The notes beneath the pieces are model-generated. The model saw only the letters and a program-made list of their open reading frames with translations, was not told the origin of the DNA and made no database searches. From assembly GCA_963729075.1 (NCBI GenBank), contig CAVSMU010000015.1:12010-76009 (forward strand): 64,000 nucleotides of DNA, in the 5' to 3' direction. Shown here piece after piece: positions 51,925-61,338 of this stretch (position 1 is its first letter; each line of letters opens with the position of its first letter). Source of the stretch: WHSW01 sp963729075 (GTDB lineage Bacteria; Actinomycetota; Thermoleophilia; Solirubrobacterales; 70-9). A program made the position numbers and the translations under genes.

Positions 51925-53019
51925 ATGCACCATCGGCGGGCGATTTCAGCGTTTCATGTCGCGCTAGCAGCGAGTGTGCTGACGCTCGTGTTTGCCGCCG
52001 GCGCCATGGGGGCTCCACGCTCCTTCTACGGCATCGTGCCCCAGAACAGCCTCACGGACGCCGACTTCGACCGGATGGGTCAGGGACGGATCGGCACGCT
52101 GCGGACCGCCGTCAACTGGTTCGCTGTCGACCCCGGGCCGGCCCCCGATGACTACGACTGGTCGTCCGTCGACGCCGTCGTGGCCGGCGCGGCCCGGAAC
52201 GGGATCGACGTGCTCCCGTTCCTCTACGGCACGCCGGACTGGGTGGCCCAGGGCCTCGACGGCCAGGCCTGCTCGGACTGCGCGACATTTGCGCCCACGT
52301 CCGACGCGGCGCTCGCCGCGTGGCACACGTTCGTCACCGATGCCGTCGGCCGCTACGGGACGGGCGGTCAGTTCTGGGCCGAGAACCCGGGGCTTACCCA
52401 GAACCCGATCGAGGTTTGGCAGATCTGGAACGAGCAGAACTCGGCGACCTTCTATGAGCCGAAGCCGAGCCCGAAGGCCTACGCCAAGCTCCTCGACGTG
52501 AGCGCCAATGCGATCCGCGGCCGCGATCCGGGCGCCGATGTGATCCTGGGCGGGATGGCGGGCCTCATCGGGGTCAAAAAGGCGGTCACCGCCTGGAACT
52601 ATCTCGCCAAGCTCTACAAGCGCAAGGGCGTCAAGAAGGACTTCGACGGCGTCGCGCCGCATCCCTACGGCCAGCGGCTGAAGAAGGTCCAGCTGCAGAT
52701 CGATCGCACTCGCGCGACGATGAAGCAGGCGGGCGACGCCGGCACCGGCCTCTGGATCACCGAAATCGGCTGGGGGTCCCAGAAGGGCGGCAACCCCCTG
52801 AACCGCGGCCGCAAGGGACAGGCGCAGAGTCTCAAGGAGGCCTACAAGTACTTCCAGAAGCAGCGGCGCAAGCTCAAGGTCAAGACCGTCGCCTGGTTCA
52901 CCTGGACCGATTCGCCGAACCCGATCTGCGAATGGTGCCCCACGGCGGGATTGTTCGACAGTGCGCTCCAGCCCAAGCCGGCCTGGCGCGCGCTGACGAA
53001 GTTCACCGGTGGCACCTAG
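51925..53019 (+). CDS. Secreted glycoside hydrolase-like protein (TIM barrel, GH39/GH5-like)
   Basis: The product has 364 residues from ATG 51925 with an excellent AAGGAGG ribosome site. A signal peptide (AISAFHVALAASVLTLVFAAGAMG) precedes a TIM-barrel. VWQIWNEQNSATFY carries the acid/base Glu after Asn (NE pair) and GLWITEIGWGS carries the candidate nucleophile Glu, at the spacing expected of clan A glycosidases. Several cysteines suggest extracellular disulfides. The polysaccharide target is unknown. Confidence 0.85.
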   Translation: MHHRRAISAFHVALAASVLTLVFAAGAMGAPRSFYGIVPQNSLTDADFDRMGQGRIGTLRTAVNWFAVDPGPAPDDYDWSSVDAVVAGAARNGIDVLPFLYGTPDWVAQGLDGQACSDCATFAPTSDAALAAWHTFVTDAVGRYGTGGQFWAENPGLTQNPIEVWQIWNEQNSATFYEPKPSPKAYAKLLDVSANAIRGRDPGADVILGGMAGLIGVKKAVTAWNYLAKLYKRKGVKKDFDGVAPHPYGQRLKKVQLQIDRTRATMKQAGDAGTGLWITEIGWGSQKGGNPLNRGRKGQAQSLKEAYKYFQKQRRKLKVKTVAWFTWTDSPNPICEWCPTAGLFDSALQPKPAWRALTKFTGGT

Positions 53020-53035
53020 CCGATCCCGGTAGTCC

Positions 53036-53431
53036 CTACGCGGCCAGCCCGGCCGCCCTCAGTGCCTCCTGCTCGCTCTCATATATCTGCCAGCGGATCA
53101 CCTGCCCGTCGCGCCAGTCGCAGACCTGCCAGACGAGGTCCTCGAGCGCCCGGCTTCCCTCGCCGTGCGCGCGATTGCGCAGTGAGGAGACCGTGACCTC
53201 ACCGCTCTCGCGCACGGAGACGATCTCGATCGCGAAGTCGGGGAAGACGTCCAGCAGCGCCTGCCACCAGTAGCGCACGCCGTCGTGGCCCTGATGCGCA
53301 CCGCCCTCGATCGCCATCACACGCGACATGCCGACCACGTCCGGGTGCGCGAGCGCCAGGAACGCCTCGAGGTCGCGCTCGTTGAACGCTTGGATCCCAC
53401 GCCGGTAGAGCTCGGCGTTCTCCTGGGACAT
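53036..53431 (-). CDS. SnoaL-like (NTF2-fold) protein of the MSxENVE family
   Basis: The product has 131 residues. It starts MSQENAELYRRGIQAFNERDLEAFLALAHPDVVG, has HDGVRYWWQALLDVFPDFAIEIVSVRESG in the middle, and ends YESEQEALRAAGLAA. It is the third clear relative in this accessory region and points toward the glycosidase gene (convergent). Function is unknown; relatives include cyclases, isomerases and non-enzymatic binders. Confidence 0.85.
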   Translation of the reverse strand: MSQENAELYRRGIQAFNERDLEAFLALAHPDVVGMSRVMAIEGGAHQGHDGVRYWWQALLDVFPDFAIEIVSVRESGEVTVSSLRNRAHGEGSRALEDLVWQVCDWRDGQVIRWQIYESEQEALRAAGLAA

Positions 53432-53578
53432 CGCCCGCCTAGTATCTCGCGCGCCGCGGCACCCTAAGAAAATTCACGCGCACCTCGCGGTTGGCGTTAG
53501 GGTGGGGAGTGGATGAGTGCAGGGTGGATGCCGAGTCATCCCCGCTCATCCCAAGCAACGAGTCCAAGGGAGGGACCG

Positions 53579-54784
53579 ATGAGAGTTGCGCGACTTGTCT
53601 TGTTCACCGGGGTCGCGGTGGCCGTCTGGGTGGCGGGCACCGTACCGGCCTCGGCGGCGCCGATGGTGCGCTCCGCGACCGGTGCGGACGCCGCCTCGAT
53701 CACACAGGCCGTCGACGACTTCGAGGCGGAGGTCGGCGCCGACGACTGTCCGCCGATGAGCGGCTGCCGGCGAATCGTCTGGGACGGCGTGCCCGACATC
53801 CGCTCGGATCCGGCGTTCATGCCCGAGGGGCAGTTCAGGGCCGCCGCGGGCGCCCTCTTCTCGACCCCCGGGCTCGGCGTGCAGGTGAGCGCCGACGACG
53901 ACACCGCCGACAACGTCCCCACCGACGCGTTTCCGTTCGACGATCCCGACGAGATCCAGTTCCGCGCCATCGATGGCAGCTATGACGAGACCTTCGAGCC
54001 GTTTTCGGCCCAGCGCCTGTTCACCTCGGTCGGCTCGAACGTGATCGATACGCGGTTCGTGGTGCCGGCGACCGACACAGCCGCGGACACGAACGCCTTC
54101 GGTGTGGTGTTCAGCGACGTCGACGCCGCAGGCACGACGATGCAGTTCTTCGCGCCCGACGGTTCGAGCCTGGGCACGTTCCCGGTTCCGGCATTGGCCG
54201 GCGCCCAGACGTTCTCGTTCCTCGGTGTGATCTTCGACGCGGGGGAGCGGATCGCCCGCGTTCGGATCACCCAGGGCGGCGCCGCGCTGGCGGCGACGGT
54301 TACTGATGTGACCGAGGGCGGCACGGCCGACGTCGTGACCACGGACAACTTCGTGTTCGGCGATCCGCGCGAGCAGGCCGCAGTTCCGCCGCCGGGAACG
54401 CCACCGACACCACCGACACCCGTGACGCCGCCCGTGGTCGTGGACCGGACGGCCCCGGCCCTGGACCTCGATGCCCCGAACAAGCGCTCGCTCAAGAAGT
54501 TCCTGAAGGGCGTCAAGTACAGCGTCGGGCCCAACGAGGAGGCTCAGATCGACGTCGTCCTGGTCGCGAAGGCCAAGGCGGCGGAGCTCGCGCGGGCCAC
54601 GAAGGACGTCGTCCTCGCGACCGACTCGTTCGGCTTTTCGACCGGCCCGCGCGAGGGGACGCTGAAGCCGAACAAGCGCCTCATCGGCGACGCGGAGAAA
54701 TTCAGGGCCAGGGTGGAGGTCGAGGCGATCGACCGCTCCGGCAACAAGGGCACCGCGAGGAGGACGATCAAGGTCAAGGACTAG
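53579..54784 (+). CDS. Secreted protein with two beta domains, unknown function
   Basis: The product has 401 residues from ATG 53579 with AAGGGAGGG before it. A signal peptide ends near TVPASA. The body contains DDCPPMSGCRRIVWDGVPD, FAPDGSSLGTFPVPALAGAQTFSFLGVIFDAGERIARVRI (a lectin- or PEP-CTERM-like sandwich), a Pro/Thr linker (PPPGTPPTPPTPVTPPVVVDRTAPALDLD), and a C-terminal repeat-like region rich in Lys. I know no specific family. It is probably a cell-surface or secreted adhesion-like protein. Confidence 0.7.
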   Translation: MRVARLVLFTGVAVAVWVAGTVPASAAPMVRSATGADAASITQAVDDFEAEVGADDCPPMSGCRRIVWDGVPDIRSDPAFMPEGQFRAAAGALFSTPGLGVQVSADDDTADNVPTDAFPFDDPDEIQFRAIDGSYDETFEPFSAQRLFTSVGSNVIDTRFVVPATDTAADTNAFGVVFSDVDAAGTTMQFFAPDGSSLGTFPVPALAGAQTFSFLGVIFDAGERIARVRITQGGAALAATVTDVTEGGTADVVTTDNFVFGDPREQAAVPPPGTPPTPPTPVTPPVVVDRTAPALDLDAPNKRSLKKFLKGVKYSVGPNEEAQIDVVLVAKAKAAELARATKDVVLATDSFGFSTGPREGTLKPNKRLIGDAEKFRARVEVEAIDRSGNKGTARRTIKVKD

Positions 54785-54815
54785 CGGCAAGCGGCATGGG
54801 CGCTACCGTGCGCCA

Positions 54816-55625
54816 ATGCCGAAGCGCCGAATAGACGCACTGCTCGCCGAGCGCGGGCTGGTGGGCTCGCGGACGAGCGCGGCCGAGTCCGTGCGCGCCG
54901 GGCGCGTCCGCATCGGCCGCGACGGACGGCGGGCCGAGAAGCCCGGCCAGCTCGTCGCCGAGGACGCCGAGCTGACGGTCGCCGAGCCACCGCCCTACGT
55001 CTCCCGCGGCGGCATCAAGCTCGAGAACGCGCTCGACGCGCTCCGAATCGACGTCGGCGGGCTCGGCTGCCTCGACGTCGGCGCATCGACCGGCGGGTTC
55101 ACCGACTGCCTGCTCAAGCACGGCGCGAAGCGCGTCATCGCGCTCGACGTCGCCGCGGGCCAACTCGACTGGGGCCTGCGCAACGACCCGCGGGTCGAGG
55201 TGATCGAGCGCCGCAACGCGCGCGACCTCCGTCCCGACGAGCTGCCGTTCGCGGCCGACCTCGCGACGGTTGACGTCTCGTTCATCTCGGTTGCGAAGGT
55301 GCTCGCTGCAGTCGCCGGTTGCGTCCGCGAGGATGGCGAGCTTCTCTTGCTTGTGAAGCCGCAGTTCGAGCTCGGCCGCGAGCGGGTCGGCAAGGGCGGC
55401 GTGGTCCGCGATCCGGAAGCCCGCCGCGACGCGCTGCGTGCGGTTGCCGGCGTTGCCGCCGATGCCGGCCTGGAAGTGCGCGGGTTCGCCTCCTCGGGCC
55501 TGCCCGGCCCGAAGGGCAACCGCGAGACGTTCATCCACCTCGCGCGCACCGGATCCGCCCCGGGGCCCGGCCGAGCTCAGGGCGAGGTGGACGTCGAGGC
55601 GGCGATCGCGGAGGTCGAGCCATGA
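54816..55625 (+). CDS. tlyA: TlyA-family rRNA 2'-O-methyltransferase (hemolysin A)
   Basis: The product has 269 residues. The S4 RNA-binding domain (RRIDALLAERGLVGSRTSAAESVRAGRVRIGRD) is followed by the FtsJ-like fold: YVSRGGIKLENAL, CLDVGASTGGFTDCLLKHGAKRVIALDV and VDVSFISVAKVL, then LLVKPQFELGRERVGKGGVV. TlyA methylates riboses of 16S and 23S rRNA, and its loss gives capreomycin resistance in mycobacteria. It overlaps the nadK start by four bases. Confidence 0.95.
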   Translation: MPKRRIDALLAERGLVGSRTSAAESVRAGRVRIGRDGRRAEKPGQLVAEDAELTVAEPPPYVSRGGIKLENALDALRIDVGGLGCLDVGASTGGFTDCLLKHGAKRVIALDVAAGQLDWGLRNDPRVEVIERRNARDLRPDELPFAADLATVDVSFISVAKVLAAVAGCVREDGELLLLVKPQFELGRERVGKGGVVRDPEARRDALRAVAGVAADAGLEVRGFASSGLPGPKGNRETFIHLARTGSAPGPGRAQGEVDVEAAIAEVEP

Positions 55626-56503
55626 GCGACCGGCCCATGGCGGCGCCGACCGAGATCCGGACCGCGGTCGTGCTCACGCACACCCATCCCGAGCAGACGT
55701 CGGCGGGCGTGCGCGAGCTGGTGAGCGCGGCCGAGGCCGCGGGCTGCGCGCTTCATGCCGACGAGGACGAGATTGCCAAGCACGGCGAGAGCGCGGCGGG
55801 GCTGAAGCCGCTGGACTCGCTGTCCGGCACGCCCGACCTCTGCATCGTCCTCGGCGGCGACGGCACCATCCTGAAGGCGATGCGCACCTATGCCGGCACC
55901 GAGGTGCCGGTGTTCGGCTTCAACTTCGGCACGATCGGCTTCCTCGCGGCGGTCGAGCGCGAAGAGCTCGGGGCCGGGCTGGCGCGGGCGCTCGCGGGCG
56001 AGTTCGAGGTGCTCGAGATGCCGGGACTCGAGGCGACAATCGACGCCGACGCACCGCTGGCCCTCAACGACGTCTCGCTGATCCGTCGGCCGCACGGGCG
56101 CATGGCCGAGCTGTCCTACCGGCTCGGCGGCAAGGAGGTCGGGCACGTGCGCTGCGACGGGCTCGTCGCCGCGACGCCGGCGGGCTCCACCGGCTACAAC
56201 CTCGCCAACTCGGGGCCGATCCTCGCCTGGGGGGTCGAGGGCTACGTGGTCAGCTTCATCGCGCCGCACACGCTCACCGCGCGCCCACTCGTGGTCGCGC
56301 CGTATGACGTGCTCTCGGTGACCAACGCCGCGGGCCGGGACCCGGTCGACATCGTCCTCGACGGCGAACACGTCGGCGAGCTCGCGAGCGGCGCCGACAT
56401 GGACGTCCGCTTCCGCGACGCCCTCGGCCGCCTGGGCCAACTGCCGGGCTCGAACTTCTACCGCCGGATCCGCGACAAGTTCGGCCGGCTCGCGGGGACG
56501 TAG
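55622..56503 (+). CDS. nadK: NAD kinase
   Basis: The product has 293 residues from ATG 55622. CIVLGGDGTILKAMRTY is the GGDG catalytic motif, NFGTIGFLAAV the NE/D-like second region, and VAATPAGSTGYNLANSGPILAW the substrate loop; PHTLTARPLVV follows. It phosphorylates NAD to NADP. The tlyA-nadK-recN order is common in actinobacteria and Firmicutes. A 90-bp gap separates it from recN. Confidence 0.96.
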   Translation: MSDRPMAAPTEIRTAVVLTHTHPEQTSAGVRELVSAAEAAGCALHADEDEIAKHGESAAGLKPLDSLSGTPDLCIVLGGDGTILKAMRTYAGTEVPVFGFNFGTIGFLAAVEREELGAGLARALAGEFEVLEMPGLEATIDADAPLALNDVSLIRRPHGRMAELSYRLGGKEVGHVRCDGLVAATPAGSTGYNLANSGPILAWGVEGYVVSFIAPHTLTARPLVVAPYDVLSVTNAAGRDPVDIVLDGEHVGELASGADMDVRFRDALGRLGQLPGSNFYRRIRDKFGRLAGT

Positions 56504-56593
56504 GGGGGCCAGAGGCCGAGCCGGCGCCCGCGTAACCCGCTCGCAGCGCGATTCCGTGGCGAATCCGTCAGGCGGCGCCGCTACAAGGGGGCG

Positions 56594-58276
56594 ATGCTGC
56601 TCGAGCTGAGGATCGAGAACCTGCTCCTGATCGAGCGCGCCGAGCTGCGCCTCGGCGCCGGGTTGAACGCGATCACCGGCGAGACCGGGGCCGGGAAGAC
56701 CGTGCTCGCGCACTCGCTCGACCTGCTCCTCGGCGGCAAGGCTCGCCCGCAGATCGTCCGTCCGGGCGCCGCGGAGGCCTGGGTGGAGGGCGTCTTCGCG
56801 CTGCCGCCTGGCCTCCTGGACGACCCGGAGCTCGCCGCGGTCGCCGAGCGACTGCCCGACGGCGCCGAGGAGGTGGTGCTCGGACGGCGGATCGGCGCAT
56901 CGGGACGAACCAGCGCCTTCGTCGGCGGTCGCGCGGCGTCGGCCGCCGACCTGCAGTCGCTCGGCGGACGGCTCCTGGCCTTCTACGGCCAGCACGAGCA
57001 CCGGCGCCTGATGCTCGCCTCCGCGCAGCTCGAGATCCTCGACGGCTTCGCGGGCGGCGCACAGCTCGAGCGTCGCGACGCCTACCGCGCCACCCACGCG
57101 GAGGTCAAGCGCCTCGACGGCGAGCTGGCCGAGCTCCGTGCCCGCGAGGGGGTGCGCGAGCGCGATCTCGACCTGCTGCAGTTCGAGCTCTCCGAGATCG
57201 ATGCGGCCGAGCCCGACGCTGCGGAGGCCGAGGAGCTCGAGGCCGAGCGCGGGCGCCTGCGCCACGCCGAGTCGCTGCGAATCGCCGCGGCGCGAGCGCT
57301 CGGCGCGATCAGCGGCGAGGCCGAGGACGGCGGCGGCGCCCGCCAGGCGCTCGGCGAGGCGGATGCGGGGCTGACCGCGACGGAGGGCGTCGACCCCGGA
57401 CTCGACGCACTCGCGGAGCGAACTCGGAGCGTGGCGCTGGAGCTCGACGACCTGGCCGCGGAGCTGCGCGGCTACCTGGAGGGGATCGAGGCCGAGCCGG
57501 GGCGGCTCGAGTGGGTCTCGGAGCGCCTTGACGCGCTCGAGCGGCTCAAGCGCAAGCACGGCGGCACGATCGAGGCGGTTCTCGCCCATGCGGAGACGTG
57601 CCGCGCCGAGATCGAGCGGCTCTCGAACAGCGCCGAGATCGCAGCAGCGCTCGAGCGCCGACTCGCCGCGGCGACCGCCGAGCGGGCGGCCGTCGCCGAG
57701 GAGCTCGGCGCGGGTCGCCGCACGGCCGCCGGTCGGCTCTCGAAGCGGGTGGCCGCGGAGCTCGCAGAGCTGGCGATGGAGGGGGCACGGCTCGAGGTCG
57801 CGCTCGACCCGCACCCTGACGGCTTCGGACCGCTCGGCGCCGAGACCGTCGAGTTCGTGGTGACGACGAACCCGGGGATGCCGAGCTCGCCGCTCAAGGA
57901 GGCCGCCTCCGGCGGTGAGCTCTCGCGGATCATGCTCGCGCTGATCGGCCTCGCCAGCGACGCCGCAGGGCGAAGCCTGGTCTTCGATGAGGTCGACGCC
58001 GGGATCGGCGGGAACACGGCACGGGCCGTCGGCGAGCGGCTGCGCCGGCTGGCCCGGGCGCAGCAGGTGGTCTGCATCACCCACCTGCCGCAGGTCGCGT
58101 CGCTCGCCGATACCCACTTCACGATCGAGAAGGACTCCTCGGACGGCGAGGCGCGGGCCACCGTCGAGCGGGTGGCCGGCGACGAGCTGGTCGCGGAGAT
58201 CGTCCGGATGCTGGGGGGCGACCGTGGCGATTCGGCCGCCAGCCGCCACGCCAGAGAGCTGCTCGAGGCCGCTTGA
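56594..58276 (+). CDS. recN: DNA repair protein RecN
   Basis: The product has 560 residues. LLIERAELRLGAGLNAITGETGAGKTVLAHSL is the SMC-like Walker A head, the middle is a long coiled-coil (about residues 160-370), and ASGGELSRIMLALIGL (signature) and LVFDEVDAGIGGNTARAVGERL (Walker B) complete the ATPase head. RecN gathers broken DNA ends in recombination repair. The stop overlaps the next gene's TTG start by four bases. Confidence 0.96.
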   Translation: MLLELRIENLLLIERAELRLGAGLNAITGETGAGKTVLAHSLDLLLGGKARPQIVRPGAAEAWVEGVFALPPGLLDDPELAAVAERLPDGAEEVVLGRRIGASGRTSAFVGGRAASAADLQSLGGRLLAFYGQHEHRRLMLASAQLEILDGFAGGAQLERRDAYRATHAEVKRLDGELAELRAREGVRERDLDLLQFELSEIDAAEPDAAEAEELEAERGRLRHAESLRIAAARALGAISGEAEDGGGARQALGEADAGLTATEGVDPGLDALAERTRSVALELDDLAAELRGYLEGIEAEPGRLEWVSERLDALERLKRKHGGTIEAVLAHAETCRAEIERLSNSAEIAAALERRLAAATAERAAVAEELGAGRRTAAGRLSKRVAAELAELAMEGARLEVALDPHPDGFGPLGAETVEFVVTTNPGMPSSPLKEAASGGELSRIMLALIGLASDAAGRSLVFDEVDAGIGGNTARAVGERLRRLARAQQVVCITHLPQVASLADTHFTIEKDSSDGEARATVERVAGDELVAEIVRMLGGDRGDSAASRHARELLEAA

Positions 58277-59091
58277 CGGTGTCGCCGCTCGACGAGGAGA
58301 TCAGCGCCTATTACGAGACTGGGGAGGAGGCGCGGCGGCTCGACACGCTCGCCAGGGTCGAGGAGGCCCGCACCCATGAGCTGATCCAGCGCTCGTTCCC
58401 ACCGCCGCCAGCGACCGTGCTCGATGTCGGCGGCGGGACCGGCGCCTATGCGTTCTGGCTCGCCGAGCGCGGCTACGAGGTCCACCTGATCGACCCGATT
58501 CCACTGCACGTCGAGCGGGCGCTCGAACGATCGCGACAGGCGCCGCGGCCGCTCGCGAGCGCCGCGATCGGCGATGCGCGCGACCTCGATCGCCCCGACG
58601 ACGGCGTTGACGCGGTCCTCATGCTCGGGCCGCTCTATCACCTCACCGAGCGCGCGGAACGCGTGCGCGCACTGGTCGAGGCGCGGCGCGTGCTGCGGCG
58701 GGGCGGAGCCCTGCTCGCGGCCGCGATCAGCCGCTTCGCGCCGGCGATCGACGGGCTTCGCAAGGAGTACCTGCTCGACCCCGACTTCGAGGCCATCCTC
58801 GAGCGCGACCTGCGCGACGGACAACACCGCAACCCGGCCCGCAGGCCCGGCTGGTTCACGACCGCGTACTTCCATCTCCCGACCGAGCTCGGCCCTGAGC
58901 TGACGGATGCCGGCTTCTCCGAAGTCGAGGTGCTCGCGGTCGAGGGCATCGCGGAGCTCCTGTCCGATCTCGAGGCGTGGCTCGACGACGCCGCGCACCG
59001 CGAGGTGCTCCTGCGGACGCTGGGACGTCTCGAGCGCGAGCCGAGCCTGCTCGGCGCGACCGGCCATCTGGCCGGGATCGGCCGCGCTTAA
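58273..59091 (+). CDS. Class I SAM-dependent methyltransferase
   Basis: The product has 272 residues from TTG overlapping recN. VLDVGGGTGAYAFWLAERGYEVHLIDP is the SAM loop with the acidic residue, and DAVLMLGPLYHLTERAERVRALVEARRVLRRGG is the post-motif region. The target is unknown; proteins in this family act on small molecules, proteins or RNA. The coupling to recN may be incidental. Confidence 0.88.
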   Translation: MTVSPLDEEISAYYETGEEARRLDTLARVEEARTHELIQRSFPPPPATVLDVGGGTGAYAFWLAERGYEVHLIDPIPLHVERALERSRQAPRPLASAAIGDARDLDRPDDGVDAVLMLGPLYHLTERAERVRALVEARRVLRRGGALLAAAISRFAPAIDGLRKEYLLDPDFEAILERDLRDGQHRNPARRPGWFTTAYFHLPTELGPELTDAGFSEVEVLAVEGIAELLSDLEAWLDDAAHREVLLRTLGRLEREPSLLGATGHLAGIGRA

Positions 59092-59182
59092 CCGGGTGAT
59101 CCCATGACACGCACGCACGGATGACCCGCATCTAGCCGCTGCGCGGCGCCCGTGGCCGGGCGCGGCGGCATAATCGCGGGGC

Positions 59183-60373
59183 ATGGCGCTGCGCAGCCGG
59201 GCCCGCGCGTACCTGCGCGGGCCCGAGATCGAACCCCGCCCCGCGGCGGAGACCGCGATCGAGGCGCCCGCGCGGCTCGGGCGCCGGACCAAGGAGCTGG
59301 TCAAGCGTCTGCGCCCGGGCGAGGTCGCGGTCATCGACCACGCCGACCTCGATCGGATCGCGGCGGAGGACCTCGTCGCCTGCGGCGTGGCCGCGGTCGT
59401 CAACGTCGCCAAGTCGAGCACCGGTCGCTATCCGAACCCGGGGCCGCTGGTGCTCGCCCGCGCGGGGGTACGGCTCGTCGACGCTCCCGCGGCCCCGCTG
59501 TTCGAGGAGCTCGACGACGGCGAGCTGGTGACGCTCCAGGACGGCGAGGTCCGGGCCAACGGGGCCGTGCTCGCGTCGGGGCGCACGATCGACCTCGACG
59601 AGGCGAGCGGCGTGCTCGAGCAGCAGCAGTCGCGCATCGACGAGGCGCTGCGGGCGTTCGCCGAGAACACGATCGAGCACGCCCGCGAGGAGGTCGAGCT
59701 GCTGACGGGCAAGATCGAGTTTCCCCGTGTGCGCACCAACTTCCGCGACCGCCACGCGCTGATCGTGGTCCGCGGGACTACCTACCGCCGCGACCTGCGC
59801 ACGCTGCGCGCCTACATCGAGGACACGCATCCCGTGCTCGTCGGCGTCGACGGCGGCGCCGACGCGATCCTGGAGGAGGGCTTTGCGCCGGACATGGTGC
59901 TCGGCGACATGGACTCCGCCAGCGACGCCGCGCTCACCGGCGGTGCCGAGGCCGTCGTCCACGCGTATCCCGACGGCCGCGCCCCCGGGCTCGACCGCCT
60001 GCGCCGGCTCGGGGTGGAGCCGGTCGTGGTCCCCGCGGTCGGCACCAGCCAGGACGTGGCGATGCTGCTCGCCCATGAGAAGGGCGCCGAGCTGATCGTC
60101 TCGGTGGGCGCCCACTTCAACCTCACCGAGTTCCTCGACAAGAACCGCGCCGGGATGTCCTCGACGTTCCTCACGCGGCTGCGGATCGGTGAGACGCTGG
60201 TCGACGCCAAGGGCGTCAGCCGGCTCTACAACCCCGGTGTCCGCGGCTGGCAGATGTGGGCCTTCCTCGGGGTCGCGCTGGCGCTGATCGCGATCGTCGT
60301 GCTGAGCTCCCCGGAGCTGCGTGAGTTCTTCGACCTGGTCTGGTTGAAGATCAAGGTCGCCCTCAATCTGTGA
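59183..60373 (+). CDS. steA: SteA-like cytokinetic protein (TPK-fold with membrane anchor)
   Basis: The product has 396 residues. An N-terminal half with RRTKELVKRLRPGEVAVIDHADLDR and AVVNVAKSSTGRYPNPGPLVLA precedes a thiamine-pyrophosphokinase-like domain: VGVDGGADAILEEGFAPDMVLGDMDSASDAAL and VVPAVGTSQDVAMLLAHEKG. One C-terminal membrane segment (WAFLGVALALIAIVVLS) anchors it. SteA with SteB affects cell separation in Corynebacterium; here steB-like follows 57 bp downstream, which supports the identification. Confidence 0.88.
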   Translation: MALRSRARAYLRGPEIEPRPAAETAIEAPARLGRRTKELVKRLRPGEVAVIDHADLDRIAAEDLVACGVAAVVNVAKSSTGRYPNPGPLVLARAGVRLVDAPAAPLFEELDDGELVTLQDGEVRANGAVLASGRTIDLDEASGVLEQQQSRIDEALRAFAENTIEHAREEVELLTGKIEFPRVRTNFRDRHALIVVRGTTYRRDLRTLRAYIEDTHPVLVGVDGGADAILEEGFAPDMVLGDMDSASDAALTGGAEAVVHAYPDGRAPGLDRLRRLGVEPVVVPAVGTSQDVAMLLAHEKGAELIVSVGAHFNLTEFLDKNRAGMSSTFLTRLRIGETLVDAKGVSRLYNPGVRGWQMWAFLGVALALIAIVVLSSPELREFFDLVWLKIKVALNL

Positions 60374-60430
60374 GCGCGAGGCTCGAAAAGGAAGCCTGAT
60401 CTTGGGCCGGACGCGAACGCTGTTGTTCTA

Positions 60431-61331
60431 GTGGGCTACTCGGCGCGGTATCACGCGGCCTCGCTCGTGGCCGTCTTCGTCGCCTTGGCGGCCGGGCATC
60501 CTGATCGGCGTCGGCTTCGGCTCGGACCTCGTCTCGGGCACGGCCGAGGACCTCGAACAGAGCCTCGAGGCGGACCTCAATCAGGCGCGCGCCGAGATCG
60601 AGGACCTCGAGGCGAAGCTCGATACCGAGCGAGAGTTCGGCGAGGCGGTGGCGCCGGCGATCGTCGCCGATCGCCTGCGCGGCCGCGAGATCGCGCTCGT
60701 CGCGTTGGGTGACCTCGATCCCGAGCTGGCCGACGACATCCGCGCCGGCGTCGAGTCGGCCGGCGCGGCACTTCAGGAGATCGCGGTGGTCACCGCGCCA
60801 CCCGATACCGCCGCGGCCGCCGACGCCGTTCGCGACCAGGGAGCGCGCAACGAGCCGCGCGGCGCCGCGCTGACGCGCGCGGCGGAGCGCGCGGGACGGG
60901 CGCTCGTGCGCGGCGGCGACCGGTTCCCGGAACTCCGCAGCGCGCTGTTCGGCCGCTACAGCGGCGAGCCGGGCGACATCGACGGCGTGGTCATCGTGCG
61001 CGGCAGGCCCGAGGAGCTCTCGCCCAGGGACGCGGCCGACACCGACCGGGTCGAGGAGGGCATCATCGAGGGCATCGCCAGCGTCGGGCCGCCGGGGCCG
61101 ACCATGGTCGGCGTCGAGCGAACCGACACCGACCCGAGCTCGATCGAGTTCTTCAGCGACCGCGGCGCGGCGAGCGTCGACAACGTGGACGAGCTGCCGG
61201 GCAGGGTGGCGCTCGTGTACACGCTCGACGGGGCCGCGGGGGCGTTCGGAGTCAAGGAGACGGCGGACGCCCTGCTGCCCGACCTGCTGGTCCGCGCCGG
61301 CCTCGGGTTCGGCGCCGGCGCCCGCGACTAG
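60431..61331 (+). CDS. SteB/MctB-like copper transporter-family protein, frameshifted
   Basis: It starts GTG 60431 as MGYSARYHAASLVAVFVALA, the canonical opening, then one extra G in GCCGGGCATC near 60498 breaks the frame; the other frame continues ILIGVGFGSDLVSGTAEDLEQSL with a coiled-coil and the surface domain ending VRAGLGFGAGARD. The protein would have about 300 residues, one N-terminal membrane helix and an extracellular domain. Relatives are MctB (copper efflux, mycobacteria) and SteB (cytokinesis). Confidence 0.82.
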
Positions 61332-61338
61332 GCCACTG

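Noticed and set aside
55577..58249. An 890-codon open frame on the minus strand opposite nadK and recN
   Set aside because: It mirrors two fully recognisable genes, has Arg/Asp/Leu-rich composition without domains, and results from the high GC content.
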